A stretch of 15,752 bases of DNA from JBASTI01 sp964374025. GTDB taxonomy: Bacteria; Patescibacteriota; Minisyncoccia; Spechtbacterales; HO2-43-30. The stretch lies in contig CAYJWU010000022.1 in NCBI GenBank assembly GCA_964374025.1, positions 1 through 15,752 on the forward strand, read 5' to 3'. This document shows positions 1 through 6,401 of this stretch, piece after piece (the first letter of the stretch is position 1; each line of letters opens with the position of its first letter). The notes beneath the pieces were generated by a model. That model had not been told where the DNA came from, ran no database searches, and saw nothing but the letters and a program-made list of their open reading frames with translations. The translations under genes were made by a program, and so were the position numbers.

Positions 1-104
1 CACCCTGAAGTTTCTACTTCCCGCTACCCTGAAGTTATCATTTCCGTGTTACAGGAACGTAGTGTACTGGAACGTAGTGTACTAGAAGGGTACATCGGTA
101 ACAC
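1..104. mobile_element. Possible terminal end of an insertion element (IS481-like ends), running off the left edge
   Basis: Read on the minus strand from position 103, the sequence begins TGTTACCGATGTACCC, which resembles from memory the TGTTAC-type ends of IS481-family elements. Inside it lie a 15-bp tandem repeat (54-83), a second inverted GTGTTAC (46-52 against 98-104), and two copies of ACCCTGAAGTT at 2-12 and 26-36. Subterminal repeats of this kind fit a transposon end. No transposase is visible because the window starts here, so this rests on pattern only. Confidence 0.28.
54..83. repeat. Tandem repeat, 2 x 15 bp
   Basis: GGAACGTAGTGTACT occurs twice head to tail (54-68 and 69-83) with no mismatch. 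It lies in the gene-free 225 bp at the left edge, inside the possible mobile-element end. Confidence 0.9.
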
Positions 105-132
105 TTTATGATAACGATAAGTAAAGTTCATT

Positions 133-155
133 GTTTTCTACCAACTGGAGAAAAG
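133..155. repeat. Hairpin repeat, copy 1 (downstream of aconitase)
   Basis: TTTTCT-A-CC-AACT-GG-AGAAAA folds into an 8-bp hairpin with a bulged A and loop AACT. The 14-nt core TTTCTACCAACTGG recurs at 2306-2319 on the other side of the aconitase gene, also as a hairpin. It lies just beyond the aconitase terminator. A further imperfect stem (about 155-190, GTTT paired with AAAC) separates the two. Confidence 0.7.
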
Positions 156-194
156 TTTCTCCCCCTACGAGGGATCTCTCGAAGGGAAACAAAC

Positions 195-219
195 AAAAAA
201 GCCCCGCAGCTGCAGGGCT
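195..219 (-). terminator. Rho-independent terminator of the aconitase gene
   Basis: On the minus strand, AGCCC pairs with GGGCT around an inner GC/GC stem (one C/A mismatch, loop AGCT), followed by six T. It begins 7 nt after the aconitase stop codon. Confidence 0.85.
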
Positions 220-225
220 GGGACT

Positions 226-2223
226 TTACGAATTTTTAGCTAAAAGCAAATTGAGTAACCCGCCTTGCAATACCATTTCAGGTTCATCGCTGCGTTCGCT
301 GCCAAGATCATGACGCACCTTGAACTCTCTTTGAGACTTAAGAATGGCAAGTGCCAACTCGTTCCTTCCCGCCTTAATAGACTCGCGCACATCCGCCAGC
401 TCAAAAATTTCAATTTTATCCCGCGCCGCACTTTTCATATACAGATAGCATTCGCCGCTGATGTAGACGGGCAATATGCCATGCTGGATGAGATTGCGCC
501 GGTGAATACGCCCGAAACTCTTTGCAAAAACCACTGTTACTCCTAAATAGCGAGGGCAGAGAGCCGCGTGTTCCCTACTCGATCCTTCGCCATAGTTTTC
601 TCCAGCAACAATGGCTGTCAGAACTCCACGTTCTTTATTCTCCAGTGCCACTTTTACAAAATAGGGGTCAATATTCTTAAAAGTATCCATTGAGATCGCG
701 GGAATATCCGAGCGCTTGGACATTGTATCAGCCCCATCAGGCGAAATATACCCGGTGGAAATGTCATCGCCGAGAACCAATTCTATTCGTCCCCTAATAT
801 CATCAGGCATTGGCGGATTCTTCTCCGGCGGATGATGATTAGGTCCCCAAATAATCTCAACTTTCGCTCGCTCTTCTTTTGGCAAAGGAGGAATAATGCG
901 CGAATCATTGATCGGGGGCTTAGGCATTCGAATCTTCGGGTATTGCAATCCATACTTTTTTGCGAAATCGCGAGGGTCAATGAGGCAACCTTCTACTGCT
1001 GTGGCTGCGGCAGTTGAAGGACTGACAAGATAAACTCTGTCATCTACTGTGCCGCTTCTACCTTTAAAGTTTCTGTTGCCGGTACGCACGGAGATAGAAT
1101 TTGACGGCGGCGCATTTCCCATCCCAACGCACCAGCTACACATGGGGGTTATTGGTGTGGCGCCCGCCTTAACCAAGCGCTCCCAGATGCGAGCTCTAAC
1201 CAGTGTATTTAAAATCTGCGCAGAACCCGGAGTAACCGGCGCAGTAACATCGGGGTGAACCGTCCTTGCGTTCCATATTGCATCAACCTTAGCCATATCA
1301 GTAAACCACGAATTCACCGAACTTCCTATCGCAACCTGGGCAACTTTTAGACCAGCAACCTCACGCACAGGCCGAACATTGCCGGGGCTATGCGGAACAG
1401 CCACAAGCGGCACTACCTCCGCAAGATCAATACGCATAACCTTGTCATATTTTACGCCTCTATCAGGAAAGAGGGGTTCGAAATCGTGCTCGCGCCCCTG
1501 GAGCCGTAAAAACTTTCTCGTTTGCTCATCGGCCGGAAAAATAGTAGTTGTAGCGCCGGTTTCTGCCCCCATATTAGAGATAGTTGCCCGCTCTTCCAGT
1601 GAAAGGGTCTTAACCCCTGGACCAAAAAACTCAAGCACGTACCCGAGGCCGCCTTTTACTCCAATCCGCCGCAATACTTCAAGTATTACGTCTTTAGCTT
1701 CAACCCACTCTTTGAGCTTACCGGTTACGTGTATTCCGTAGACATTAGGTGTCTTCATTTCGAACGGATAACCAGCAAGGACAGTTGCCGCTTCGAGGCC
1801 GCCACAGCCAATCGCGATACAGCCATGAGCGCCTGATGTTGGAGTATGGCTATCCGAGCCCACCCAAAGGTCATAGGGCTTGGCAAAGCGTTCGGTATTC
1901 ACCTGATGACAAATCCCGTTACCCATTAGTGAGCAGTATATCCCTAGCCGCGCGCAGACGCTCTGCAAGAACCCTTGATCGTCAGGGTTGCGATTGTTAA
2001 TCGCAAGGGTGTTGTGATCAATATACAGGACAGCCAGCGGCACCTCGACTGATCTTGCATCTGGCCGCAGAATAAGATAATAGGCAAGGCTAGTTACGCC
2101 GGTTGCGTCCTGCAAAAGGACTCGATTTGGCTTTAACCGAATAAGCTCCCCTGGCTGCCATTTTGAGCCAGGAACAAGATAACGCTCAAACACCTTCTCG
2201 GTCATTGTCTTTAGATTACTCAT
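226..2223 (-). CDS. acn: Aconitate hydratase, short (~660-residue) type
   Basis: This aconitase should interconvert citrate and isocitrate in the cytoplasm using a 4Fe-4S cluster. Substrate motif DSHTP is at residues 124-128, the cluster pair C362-S-W-C365 is in PMCSWCVGMG, and the swivel-domain motif GEGSSREHAA is at 545-554. At 665 aa it is shorter than AcnA (~890) and matches the compact single-chain aconitases (TIGR01342-like). The motif normally reading GSCTNS is GSSVNS at 300-305, so the usual first cluster cysteine is Ser302. This may be a subfamily trait or a defect. Start ATG at 2223 has a good GGAGGG ribosome site. The gene has its own promoter and terminator. Tricarboxylic-acid-cycle enzymes are uncommon in CPR-type genomes, so acquisition is plausible. 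LeuC-type isomerases are an alternative, but the fused swivel domain argues against this. Confidence 0.9.
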   Translation of the reverse strand: MSNLKTMTEKVFERYLVPGSKWQPGELIRLKPNRVLLQDATGVTSLAYYLILRPDARSVEVPLAVLYIDHNTLAINNRNPDDQGFLQSVCARLGIYCSLMGNGICHQVNTERFAKPYDLWVGSDSHTPTSGAHGCIAIGCGGLEAATVLAGYPFEMKTPNVYGIHVTGKLKEWVEAKDVILEVLRRIGVKGGLGYVLEFFGPGVKTLSLEERATISNMGAETGATTTIFPADEQTRKFLRLQGREHDFEPLFPDRGVKYDKVMRIDLAEVVPLVAVPHSPGNVRPVREVAGLKVAQVAIGSSVNSWFTDMAKVDAIWNARTVHPDVTAPVTPGSAQILNTLVRARIWERLVKAGATPITPMCSWCVGMGNAPPSNSISVRTGNRNFKGRSGTVDDRVYLVSPSTAAATAVEGCLIDPRDFAKKYGLQYPKIRMPKPPINDSRIIPPLPKEERAKVEIIWGPNHHPPEKNPPMPDDIRGRIELVLGDDISTGYISPDGADTMSKRSDIPAISMDTFKNIDPYFVKVALENKERGVLTAIVAGENYGEGSSREHAALCPRYLGVTVVFAKSFGRIHRRNLIQHGILPVYISGECYLYMKSAARDKIEIFELADVRESIKAGRNELALAILKSQREFKVRHDLGSERSDEPEMVLQGGLLNLLLAKNS

Positions 2224-2262
2224 TCAAGCCCTCCAGCTCTCAATGTAAATGTGCCATTATTT

Positions 2263-2291
2263 AAAATACATGATATTGGCTAAAAATTCAA
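2263..2291 (-). promoter_or_regulatory. Promoter of the aconitase gene
   Basis: On the minus strand TTGAAT (2286-2291), a 17-nt spacer and TATTTT (2263-2268) form a sigma70-type promoter. It gives a leader of roughly 35 nt carrying the GGAGGG ribosome site at 2229-2234. Confidence 0.55.
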
Positions 2292-2299
2292 CACGATAC

Positions 2300-2329
2300 C
2301 ATGCTTTCTACCAACTGGGGGAAAGTATG
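2300..2329. repeat. Hairpin repeat, copy 2 (upstream of aconitase)
   Basis: CATGCTTTCTACC pairs with GGGGGAAAGTATG around an AACT loop: 13 positions with one A/G mismatch and G-T wobbles. The core TTTCTACCAACTGG and the loop are identical to the copy at 133-155, while the flanking stem bases differ and still pair. It lies between the terminator of the 2372-2875 gene and the aconitase promoter. Confidence 0.75.
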
Positions 2330-2334
2330 TAAAC

Positions 2335-2358
2335 AAAAAACCCGCTGTTAGAGCGGGT
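2335..2358 (-). terminator. Rho-independent terminator of the 2372-2875 gene
   Basis: On the minus strand ACCCGCT-CTAAC-AGCGGGT, a perfect 7-bp stem, is followed by six T. It starts 13 nt after the stop codon. Confidence 0.9.
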
Positions 2359-2371
2359 AATTATCGTATAT

Positions 2372-2875
2372 TTAGTAAGCGGCCAAGCGATCTACGGAAA
2401 AATGTGTGGAATTAGACTTTACACTCAAGGAACCATCGCGTAGTTCAATGAAAATAATCCCGAATGGACTTGAGACCTGAAAGAATACATAAGACCCCGT
2501 GATCAGTTCAAAAGACCCAACCCTGGTCAATTCACCACCGCATCCAAAAACTTTGCGAAAAGACCTCCAGTTCTCTTCTTTGAAGCGTACGTCCATATAG
2601 AAACTGCTAAATGTTCCTAGCCCCATTTGAAGTGGGCATATGCGAATTGTGATTACCGATCCTTCAATGCGTTTAGTCTGAAAAATTAGATCGAAGCCAT
2701 CGAGAGACGGAACACCAAATTTGAAACCAGTAATTCGCTCTATTCTATCCAAATCCAAGTATAAATCCTTGAATTTTTTGAGAGATTTCTCTATTTCTCC
2801 GCCCTGCGAACTACCCAATTGAATCAATTCATTAAGTATCCGGGTCTTCGAAATAGACGACGTTTCGGTTGTCAT
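2372..2875 (-). CDS. Hypothetical protein (167 aa)
   Basis: I do not recognise this protein. ATG at 2875 is chosen because AGGAGG sits 5 nt upstream; the frame stays open to an ATG at 2974, but that upstream part runs through a hairpin and lacks a ribosome site. Residues 1-50 look helical and polar (a Lys/Asp/Glu-rich stretch at 28-47). Residues 50-160 alternate hydrophobic and polar residues, suggesting a beta-rich fold, with a GCGGEL turn near 111-116. There is no signal peptide or membrane segment, so it is probably cytoplasmic. It is a single-gene unit with its own candidate promoter and a strong terminator. Confidence 0.7.
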   Translation of the reverse strand: MTTETSSISKTRILNELIQLGSSQGGEIEKSLKKFKDLYLDLDRIERITGFKFGVPSLDGFDLIFQTKRIEGSVITIRICPLQMGLGTFSSFYMDVRFKEENWRSFRKVFGCGGELTRVGSFELITGSYVFFQVSSPFGIIFIELRDGSLSVKSNSTHFSVDRLAAY

Positions 2876-2899
2876 TTCATCCTCCTGTCTTATTTGTCT

Positions 2900-2921
2900 C
2901 GCCCGTAAGCTCACGCGGGCG
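2900..2921. repeat. GC-rich hairpin in the 5' leader
   Basis: CGCCCG (2900-2905) pairs with CGGGCG (2916-2921) around a 10-nt loop. It lies in the leader between the candidate promoter and the start at 2875. There is no T-run, so it does not look like a terminator. Similar GC-rich palindromes are common as dispersed repeats in CPR genomes (from memory). Confidence 0.5.
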
Positions 2922-2964
2922 GGCTTGTGAATGTACTCCAAGGGCTTGGTGCCTTGGACAAAAC

Positions 2965-2993
2965 ACAGTAACATAAATTCAAAAACGAATCAA
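2965..2993 (-). promoter_or_regulatory. Candidate promoter for the 2372-2875 gene
   Basis: On the minus strand TTGATT (2988-2993), a 17-nt spacer and TACTGT (2965-2970). The -10 is weak. It would give a leader of about 80 nt containing the 2900-2921 hairpin. Confidence 0.3.
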
Positions 2994-3014
2994 TGGAATA
3001 TGGGGAGATTGCCG

Positions 3015-3076
3015 TTTTTGTCATATCTTTCACCCTGCCTGCCGGCAGGCAGGGATCGTGAACTATATGACAAAAA
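3015..3076. repeat. 62-bp nested inverted repeat after alaS
   Basis: A perfect 12-bp outer arm (TTTTTGTCATAT at 3015-3026, ATATGACAAAAA at 3065-3076) encloses TTCAC/GTGAA and a perfect 22-bp palindrome (3033-3054, centre TGCCGGCA). The T-run is 5' of the stem on both strands, so it is not a standard terminator, although it begins 10 nt past the alaS stop. It resembles a REP- or MITE-like palindromic element. Confidence 0.75.
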
Positions 3077-3085
3077 TAAAAAACT

Positions 3086-4834
3086 TTATTCCACGATACC
3101 CCTAATACGGCGAAGGCCTGCGCCGACGGATTCTTCTTTCACGATTTTGAAATGGCCAAGTTCGCTCGTATGCGAGACATGCGGGCCGCCGCAAAGTTCT
3201 CGGGAGAAAACTTCGCGGGTTTTTACATCAACGGCAGAATACACTTTGACCGTCGCGGGATACTTTTCCTTTGCGAAGTATAAAGCGCCTGTTTTTATTG
3301 CCTCTTCGTACGGCATCTCGACAAACCCCATGTCAAGGTTTCTTTTTATAACATCATTCACTAAATCTTCCACCCGTTTTAATTCCTCGTCAGTCAATTT
3401 TCTGTCAAATGTAAAGTCAAACCGCAGGCGACTAGCCGTGATATCAGATCCTGCCTGATGCGCTTTGCCGCCGAGGACATGCCGGAGGGCCGCTTGGAGA
3501 AGATGAGTCGCCGTGTGAAGTCGCGTGACAATTTTTAGCTCTTCTTCGTTTGCCGCCTTGAGCTCCCCAGTATCAAGAATAAGGCCATGCCCTCCGAATT
3601 TTTTCTCCTGCCCCGCGCGGGACGCTTCGCGATGTTTTTCAAATTCTTTGTCAAAATCCTCGCGCGTGAGACCCGCGGCCCTTCCTCCACCGAGCTCCTT
3701 GATTATTTCATACGGAAGACCGAAGCTTTCATAGAGCCGGAAAGCAGATTGAGCGTCGATATCACTCAAGCGCTCAAGTTCTTTTAGTCCCCTTGTGATA
3801 CTTTTTTGGAATTTACCTTTTTCCTTTGAAAATTCACTTTTTATAATTTCTAAATTTAATTCTTTATAAAAATCGCTATAATTCAAAACAACCCTTGCCA
3901 AAAGATCCGAAGAACGATAGCTATTTTGCGATATATGCTCATACACAAGCAACCTGCGCATAAGACGGCGCAGTACATAGCCGGCCTCTTTGTTTGAGGG
4001 AGTCACACCGTCGGATAGAAGAAACGCGACTCCTCTTGCGTGATCAGCGACTACGCGCTTTGTGTAAGTTTCCATGTCGGCGGGAAGCATTTCCATAAGC
4101 GGCAAGAATAAATCCGTATCAAAAATATTTGATTTGCCTTGGGACACCATTGCGAGCCGCTCAAGGCCCATGCCGGTGTCAACGCCCGGAGTTTTCAGCT
4201 TTTCAAGCGCGCCATCAGGCCTACAGTAGTATTCATTAAAAACAATATTCCAAATCTCGGTGTCATTGACATAGATTTCGGTTGTCGGGCCGCAGGGCCC
4301 TTCGCTGCCCGTCGGCCCCCAAAAGTTATCTTCGCGGCCTGCTTCGCGAATATCAGAAACGCCAAGCGACTCCCAAATTCTTTTGGATTCTTCGTCTTTA
4401 GGAACCGACTCATCACCGCCGAATACGGTAACATACACCCCCCCTTTAGTCCCCCCCTTAGTAAGGGGAGGATTTAGGGGGGGCAGTGACAGTTCAGAAG
4501 ACAATAATTCCCAGGCAAACTTTATCGCTTCTTTTTTGAAATACCCCCCGAAGCTAAAATTTCCCATCATCTCAAAAAACGTAAGGTGGCTCTCGTCTCC
4601 CACCTCATCAATATCGGAGGTGCGGAATGACTTCTGGATAGAGGCGGTATTCAAACTGCCAAAATCTCTAATAGGATCCGCTTTCCCAACAAAATACGGC
4701 TTAAACTGCTGCATTCCCGCGGTTGTCAAAAGCACAGACGGATCATTCGGCAAAAGTGAGCTTGAGGACGCAATCGCATGACCCCGCTTTCTAAAATAAT
4801 CTAAAAATTTTTCGCGTAGTTCACGAGAATCCAT
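3086..4834 (-). CDS. alaS: Alanyl-tRNA synthetase, short form lacking C-Ala
   Basis: AlaRS charges tRNA-Ala in the cytoplasm. The class II aminoacylation domain occupies roughly residues 1-240 (EMMGNFSFGGYFK, TEIWNIVF, GMGLERLAM). The editing domain carries zinc-type motifs HTATH (440-444) and CGGPH (548-552). The protein ends at 582 just after the editing domain, whereas typical bacterial AlaRS (~870 aa) continues into a C-Ala oligomerisation domain; the short form fits CPR bacteria. Residues about 118-133 (PPLNPPLTKGGTKGG) come from a palindromic repeat inserted in frame. ATG at 4834 has an AAGGAC site and follows the upstream coiled-coil gene by 2 nt, so the two are co-transcribed with mnmA. 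Confidence 0.96.
   Translation of the reverse strand: MDSRELREKFLDYFRKRGHAIASSSSLLPNDPSVLLTTAGMQQFKPYFVGKADPIRDFGSLNTASIQKSFRTSDIDEVGDESHLTFFEMMGNFSFGGYFKKEAIKFAWELLSSELSLPPLNPPLTKGGTKGGVYVTVFGGDESVPKDEESKRIWESLGVSDIREAGREDNFWGPTGSEGPCGPTTEIYVNDTEIWNIVFNEYYCRPDGALEKLKTPGVDTGMGLERLAMVSQGKSNIFDTDLFLPLMEMLPADMETYTKRVVADHARGVAFLLSDGVTPSNKEAGYVLRRLMRRLLVYEHISQNSYRSSDLLARVVLNYSDFYKELNLEIIKSEFSKEKGKFQKSITRGLKELERLSDIDAQSAFRLYESFGLPYEIIKELGGGRAAGLTREDFDKEFEKHREASRAGQEKKFGGHGLILDTGELKAANEEELKIVTRLHTATHLLQAALRHVLGGKAHQAGSDITASRLRFDFTFDRKLTDEELKRVEDLVNDVIKRNLDMGFVEMPYEEAIKTGALYFAKEKYPATVKVYSAVDVKTREVFSRELCGGPHVSHTSELGHFKIVKEESVGAGLRRIRGIVE
4438..4483. repeat. Palindromic repeat inside alaS
   Basis: Seven C (4438-4444) face seven G (4477-4483), with an inner perfect CCCCTTA-G-TAAGGGG (4454-4468). 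It is in frame and encodes PPLNPPLTKGGTKGG within the catalytic domain. Near-identical peptides (NPPLTKGG and variants) are known from memory as translations of dispersed palindromes in many bacteria. Confidence 0.75.
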
Positions 4835-4836
4835 AA

Positions 4837-5142
4837 CTAAAGTCCTTTACCAAATCTGCTTGCTTGCTCCATGCGCTTAAACTCGCGCTCCATTAAGGGA
4901 ATTTCCCGCTCAAGGCGCATCTTTTGAATTTTTAACCGCGAGAGTTCAATATCAACCCTTCCGAGCAGCGATTTTTTAAGACGCATTCCCTGCTCCAGCG
5001 TACGGATCCGGTTAACCTCCTGTTCGATCCCCAGTATTTCTTCCTGAAGCTTTTGCCGCTCAAGCAACTTTGCGTGGATATTCTGATCGAAACGCGCAAG
5101 TTCATCACGGACTTTTTTTAATTTTTGCGAAATATCAAACAT
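4837..5142 (-). CDS. Small coiled-coil protein (101 aa)
   Basis: Almost the whole chain is predicted helix with heptad-like spacing of Leu/Ile and dense Lys/Glu/Arg. No domain is recognised and there is no membrane segment. ATG at 5142 is preferred over a TTG at 5163 because the TTG lies inside the 5156-5170 hairpin and has no ribosome site. It lies between mnmA (28 nt upstream) and alaS (2 nt downstream), so it is probably made from the same mRNA. A role linked to tRNA or translation would only be inference from position. Confidence 0.7.
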   Translation of the reverse strand: MFDISQKLKKVRDELARFDQNIHAKLLERQKLQEEILGIEQEVNRIRTLEQGMRLKKSLLGRVDIELSRLKIQKMRLEREIPLMEREFKRMEQASRFGKGL

Positions 5143-5155
5143 GACGCTTAAAATT

Positions 5156-5185
5156 TCCGCCAAAGGCGGATCAGCCTCTGGCTGA
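5156..5185. repeat. Two adjacent 15-bp hairpins at the mnmA 3' end
   Basis: TCCGCC-AAA-GGCGGA (5156-5170) and TCAGCC-TCT-GGCTGA (5171-5185) are two perfect 6-bp stems with 3-nt loops, back to back. The second encodes the last residues (SARG) and the TGA stop of mnmA. Neither is followed by a T-run. Confidence 0.85.
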
Positions 5186-6274
5186 AAGAATTACTCCGCC
5201 TGCCATAAGTTCTTCTCCTTTATAAAACACTATGGATTGCCCGGGAGTCACGGCTCGTTGGGGTTCATCAAACTCAACGCGCAAATTTCCATTTTTATCT
5301 TCGCTTATTATTATAGCATCCTGATCCGGTTGACGATAGCGGATTTTTGCTTTGCAGCGGAATAAAAATTTTGGTTTTTGTGAGATCCAATTTACATTGC
5401 AAGCAACAAGAGAGTCTTGAAATAACTCGTCGTCATGCTCGCGCGCGACAATAAGCGCGTTCGCGGCACGATTTTTTCGCGCAACATAATAGGGAGGGCC
5501 GCCACCGATATTAATGCCCCTGCGTTGTCCCACAGTGTAAAAATGAAGTCCCGCGTGCTCCCCGATTTTTTCCCCCCCCGTGTTCCTGATATCACCGGGC
5601 TTATCTTCAATATATTCGTGCAAAAAGTTTCCGACATTCACCTTGCCGATAAAACAAATGCCCTGGCTGTCTTTGCGCTCTGCATTGGGTAGTCCAAACT
5701 TCCGCGCGAGCTTTCGCACTTCGGCTTTTTTGTAATCCCCGACCGGAAACAAAACATTCCGCAATTTTTCTCTATCAACCGCCCAAAGAAAATAGCTCTG
5801 ATCCTTATCAGTATCCTTGCCCTTTAGTAACTTTGGGGGTTGGGATTTGGAGTTTGGGGTTTGCCGACGAAGTCGGCTGTAATGACCGGTCGCGATGTAA
5901 TCCGCGCCAAATTCCTTCATTGCCCAATCATAAAACACCCCGAATTTTATTTCGCGGTTGCACATAACATCGGGGTTCGGTGTGCGGCCTGCCGCGTATT
6001 CTGCGGTAAAATAGTCCACTACTTTCTGCTTATATTCTCGTACAAAATCAACGCTATAAAACGGTATCCCAATCTTTGCGGCAGCCATGCGCGCGTATCG
6101 CTCATCCTCCTCGGCCGTGCAGACACCGGTTTTCACCTCGTCTTCCGACCAGCATTTCATAAAAACTCCAGTCACGCTAAACCCGCCCTCATTCAACAAC
6201 GCCGCGGAAACCGAGCTATCCACACCTCCGGACATGGCTACGATTATCTTAGGCTTGCGCATATTCATTTTCAT
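5171..6274 (-). CDS. mnmA: tRNA-specific 2-thiouridylase MnmA
   Basis: MnmA adds sulfur to U34 of Lys, Glu and Gln tRNAs using ATP. Numbered from ATG 6274 (367 aa), the PP-loop SGGVDSS is at 15-21, the first catalytic cysteine is C105 in NPDVMCNREIKF, the second is C207 in GICFIG, and DKDQSYFLW is near 156-164. The frame extends to a GTG at 6310, but that GTG is the first base of a -35 box (GTGACA) whose TATAAT ends 7 nt before ATG 6274. The mRNA is therefore probably leaderless and begins at or near this ATG; ATGs at 6268 and 6262 are alternatives. A hairpin plus heptamer repeat adds about 14 residues (SRLRRQTPNSKSQPP region) in a surface loop, and the C-terminus comes from another hairpin. 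It is the first gene of the mnmA-coiled-coil-alaS operon. Confidence 0.96.
   Translation of the reverse strand: MKMNMRKPKIIVAMSGGVDSSVSAALLNEGGFSVTGVFMKCWSEDEVKTGVCTAEEDERYARMAAAKIGIPFYSVDFVREYKQKVVDYFTAEYAAGRTPNPDVMCNREIKFGVFYDWAMKEFGADYIATGHYSRLRRQTPNSKSQPPKLLKGKDTDKDQSYFLWAVDREKLRNVLFPVGDYKKAEVRKLARKFGLPNAERKDSQGICFIGKVNVGNFLHEYIEDKPGDIRNTGGEKIGEHAGLHFYTVGQRRGINIGGGPPYYVARKNRAANALIVAREHDDELFQDSLVACNVNWISQKPKFLFRCKAKIRYRQPDQDAIIISEDKNGNLRVEFDEPQRAVTPGQSIVFYKGEELMAGGVILSARG
5836..5877. repeat. Hairpin plus four heptamers inside mnmA
   Basis: GCCGAC-GAA-GTCGGC (5863-5877) is a perfect 6-bp stem with a 3-nt loop. On the minus strand it runs straight into four heptamers: CAAACCC, CAAACTC, CAAATCC, CAACCCC. 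The block is in frame and encodes about residues 133-147. Its stem and loop design matches the two hairpins at 5156-5185. Confidence 0.75.
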
Positions 6275-6281
6275 AAATTTT

Positions 6282-6310
6282 ATTATATACTTTTTTAGCC
6301 ATTCTGTCAC
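6282..6310 (-). promoter_or_regulatory. Promoter of mnmA (apparently leaderless)
   Basis: On the minus strand GTGACA (6305-6310), a 17-nt spacer and consensus TATAAT (6282-6287). The ATG at 6274 begins 7 nt after the -10, where transcription would be expected to start. Confidence 0.75.
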
Positions 6311-6332
6311 GATCCGATATGTCCGCTATAAT
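6304..6332 (+). promoter_or_regulatory. Candidate promoter of the restriction endonuclease gene
   Basis: CTGTCA (6304-6309), a 17-nt spacer and consensus TATAAT (6327-6332). Its -35 overlaps the -35 of the divergent mnmA promoter, so the two may compete. The spacer holds an imperfect 9-bp tandem pair, TCCGATATG/TCCGCTATA (6313-6330). A second possible -35, TTGTCA, is at 6351-6356 but has a poor -10. Confidence 0.5.
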
Positions 6333-6401
6333 GGGTTATACCGGATTAGATTGTCAGCGAAAGAAATAAATGATACGGTAAAAATATTAAATTTTTAACC
6401 C

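Noticed and set aside
1049..1741. Plus-strand open frames opposite the aconitase gene (and similar ones opposite alaS, gnd and zwf)
   Set aside because: They are shadows of well-supported minus-strand genes, with no ribosome sites or recognisable domains.
133..2329. Integron cassette with attC-like hairpins around aconitase
   Set aside because: The hairpins lack the attC core sites and no integrase is visible; only the repeat bracketing is kept as a finding.
5143..5163. TTG start of the small coiled-coil protein at 5163
   Set aside because: It lies inside a repeat hairpin and has no ribosome site; the ATG at 5142 is better.
6275..6310. GTG start of mnmA at 6310, adding 12 residues
   Set aside because: The GTG is part of a -35 box with a consensus TATAAT 17 nt downstream; transcription would begin after it.
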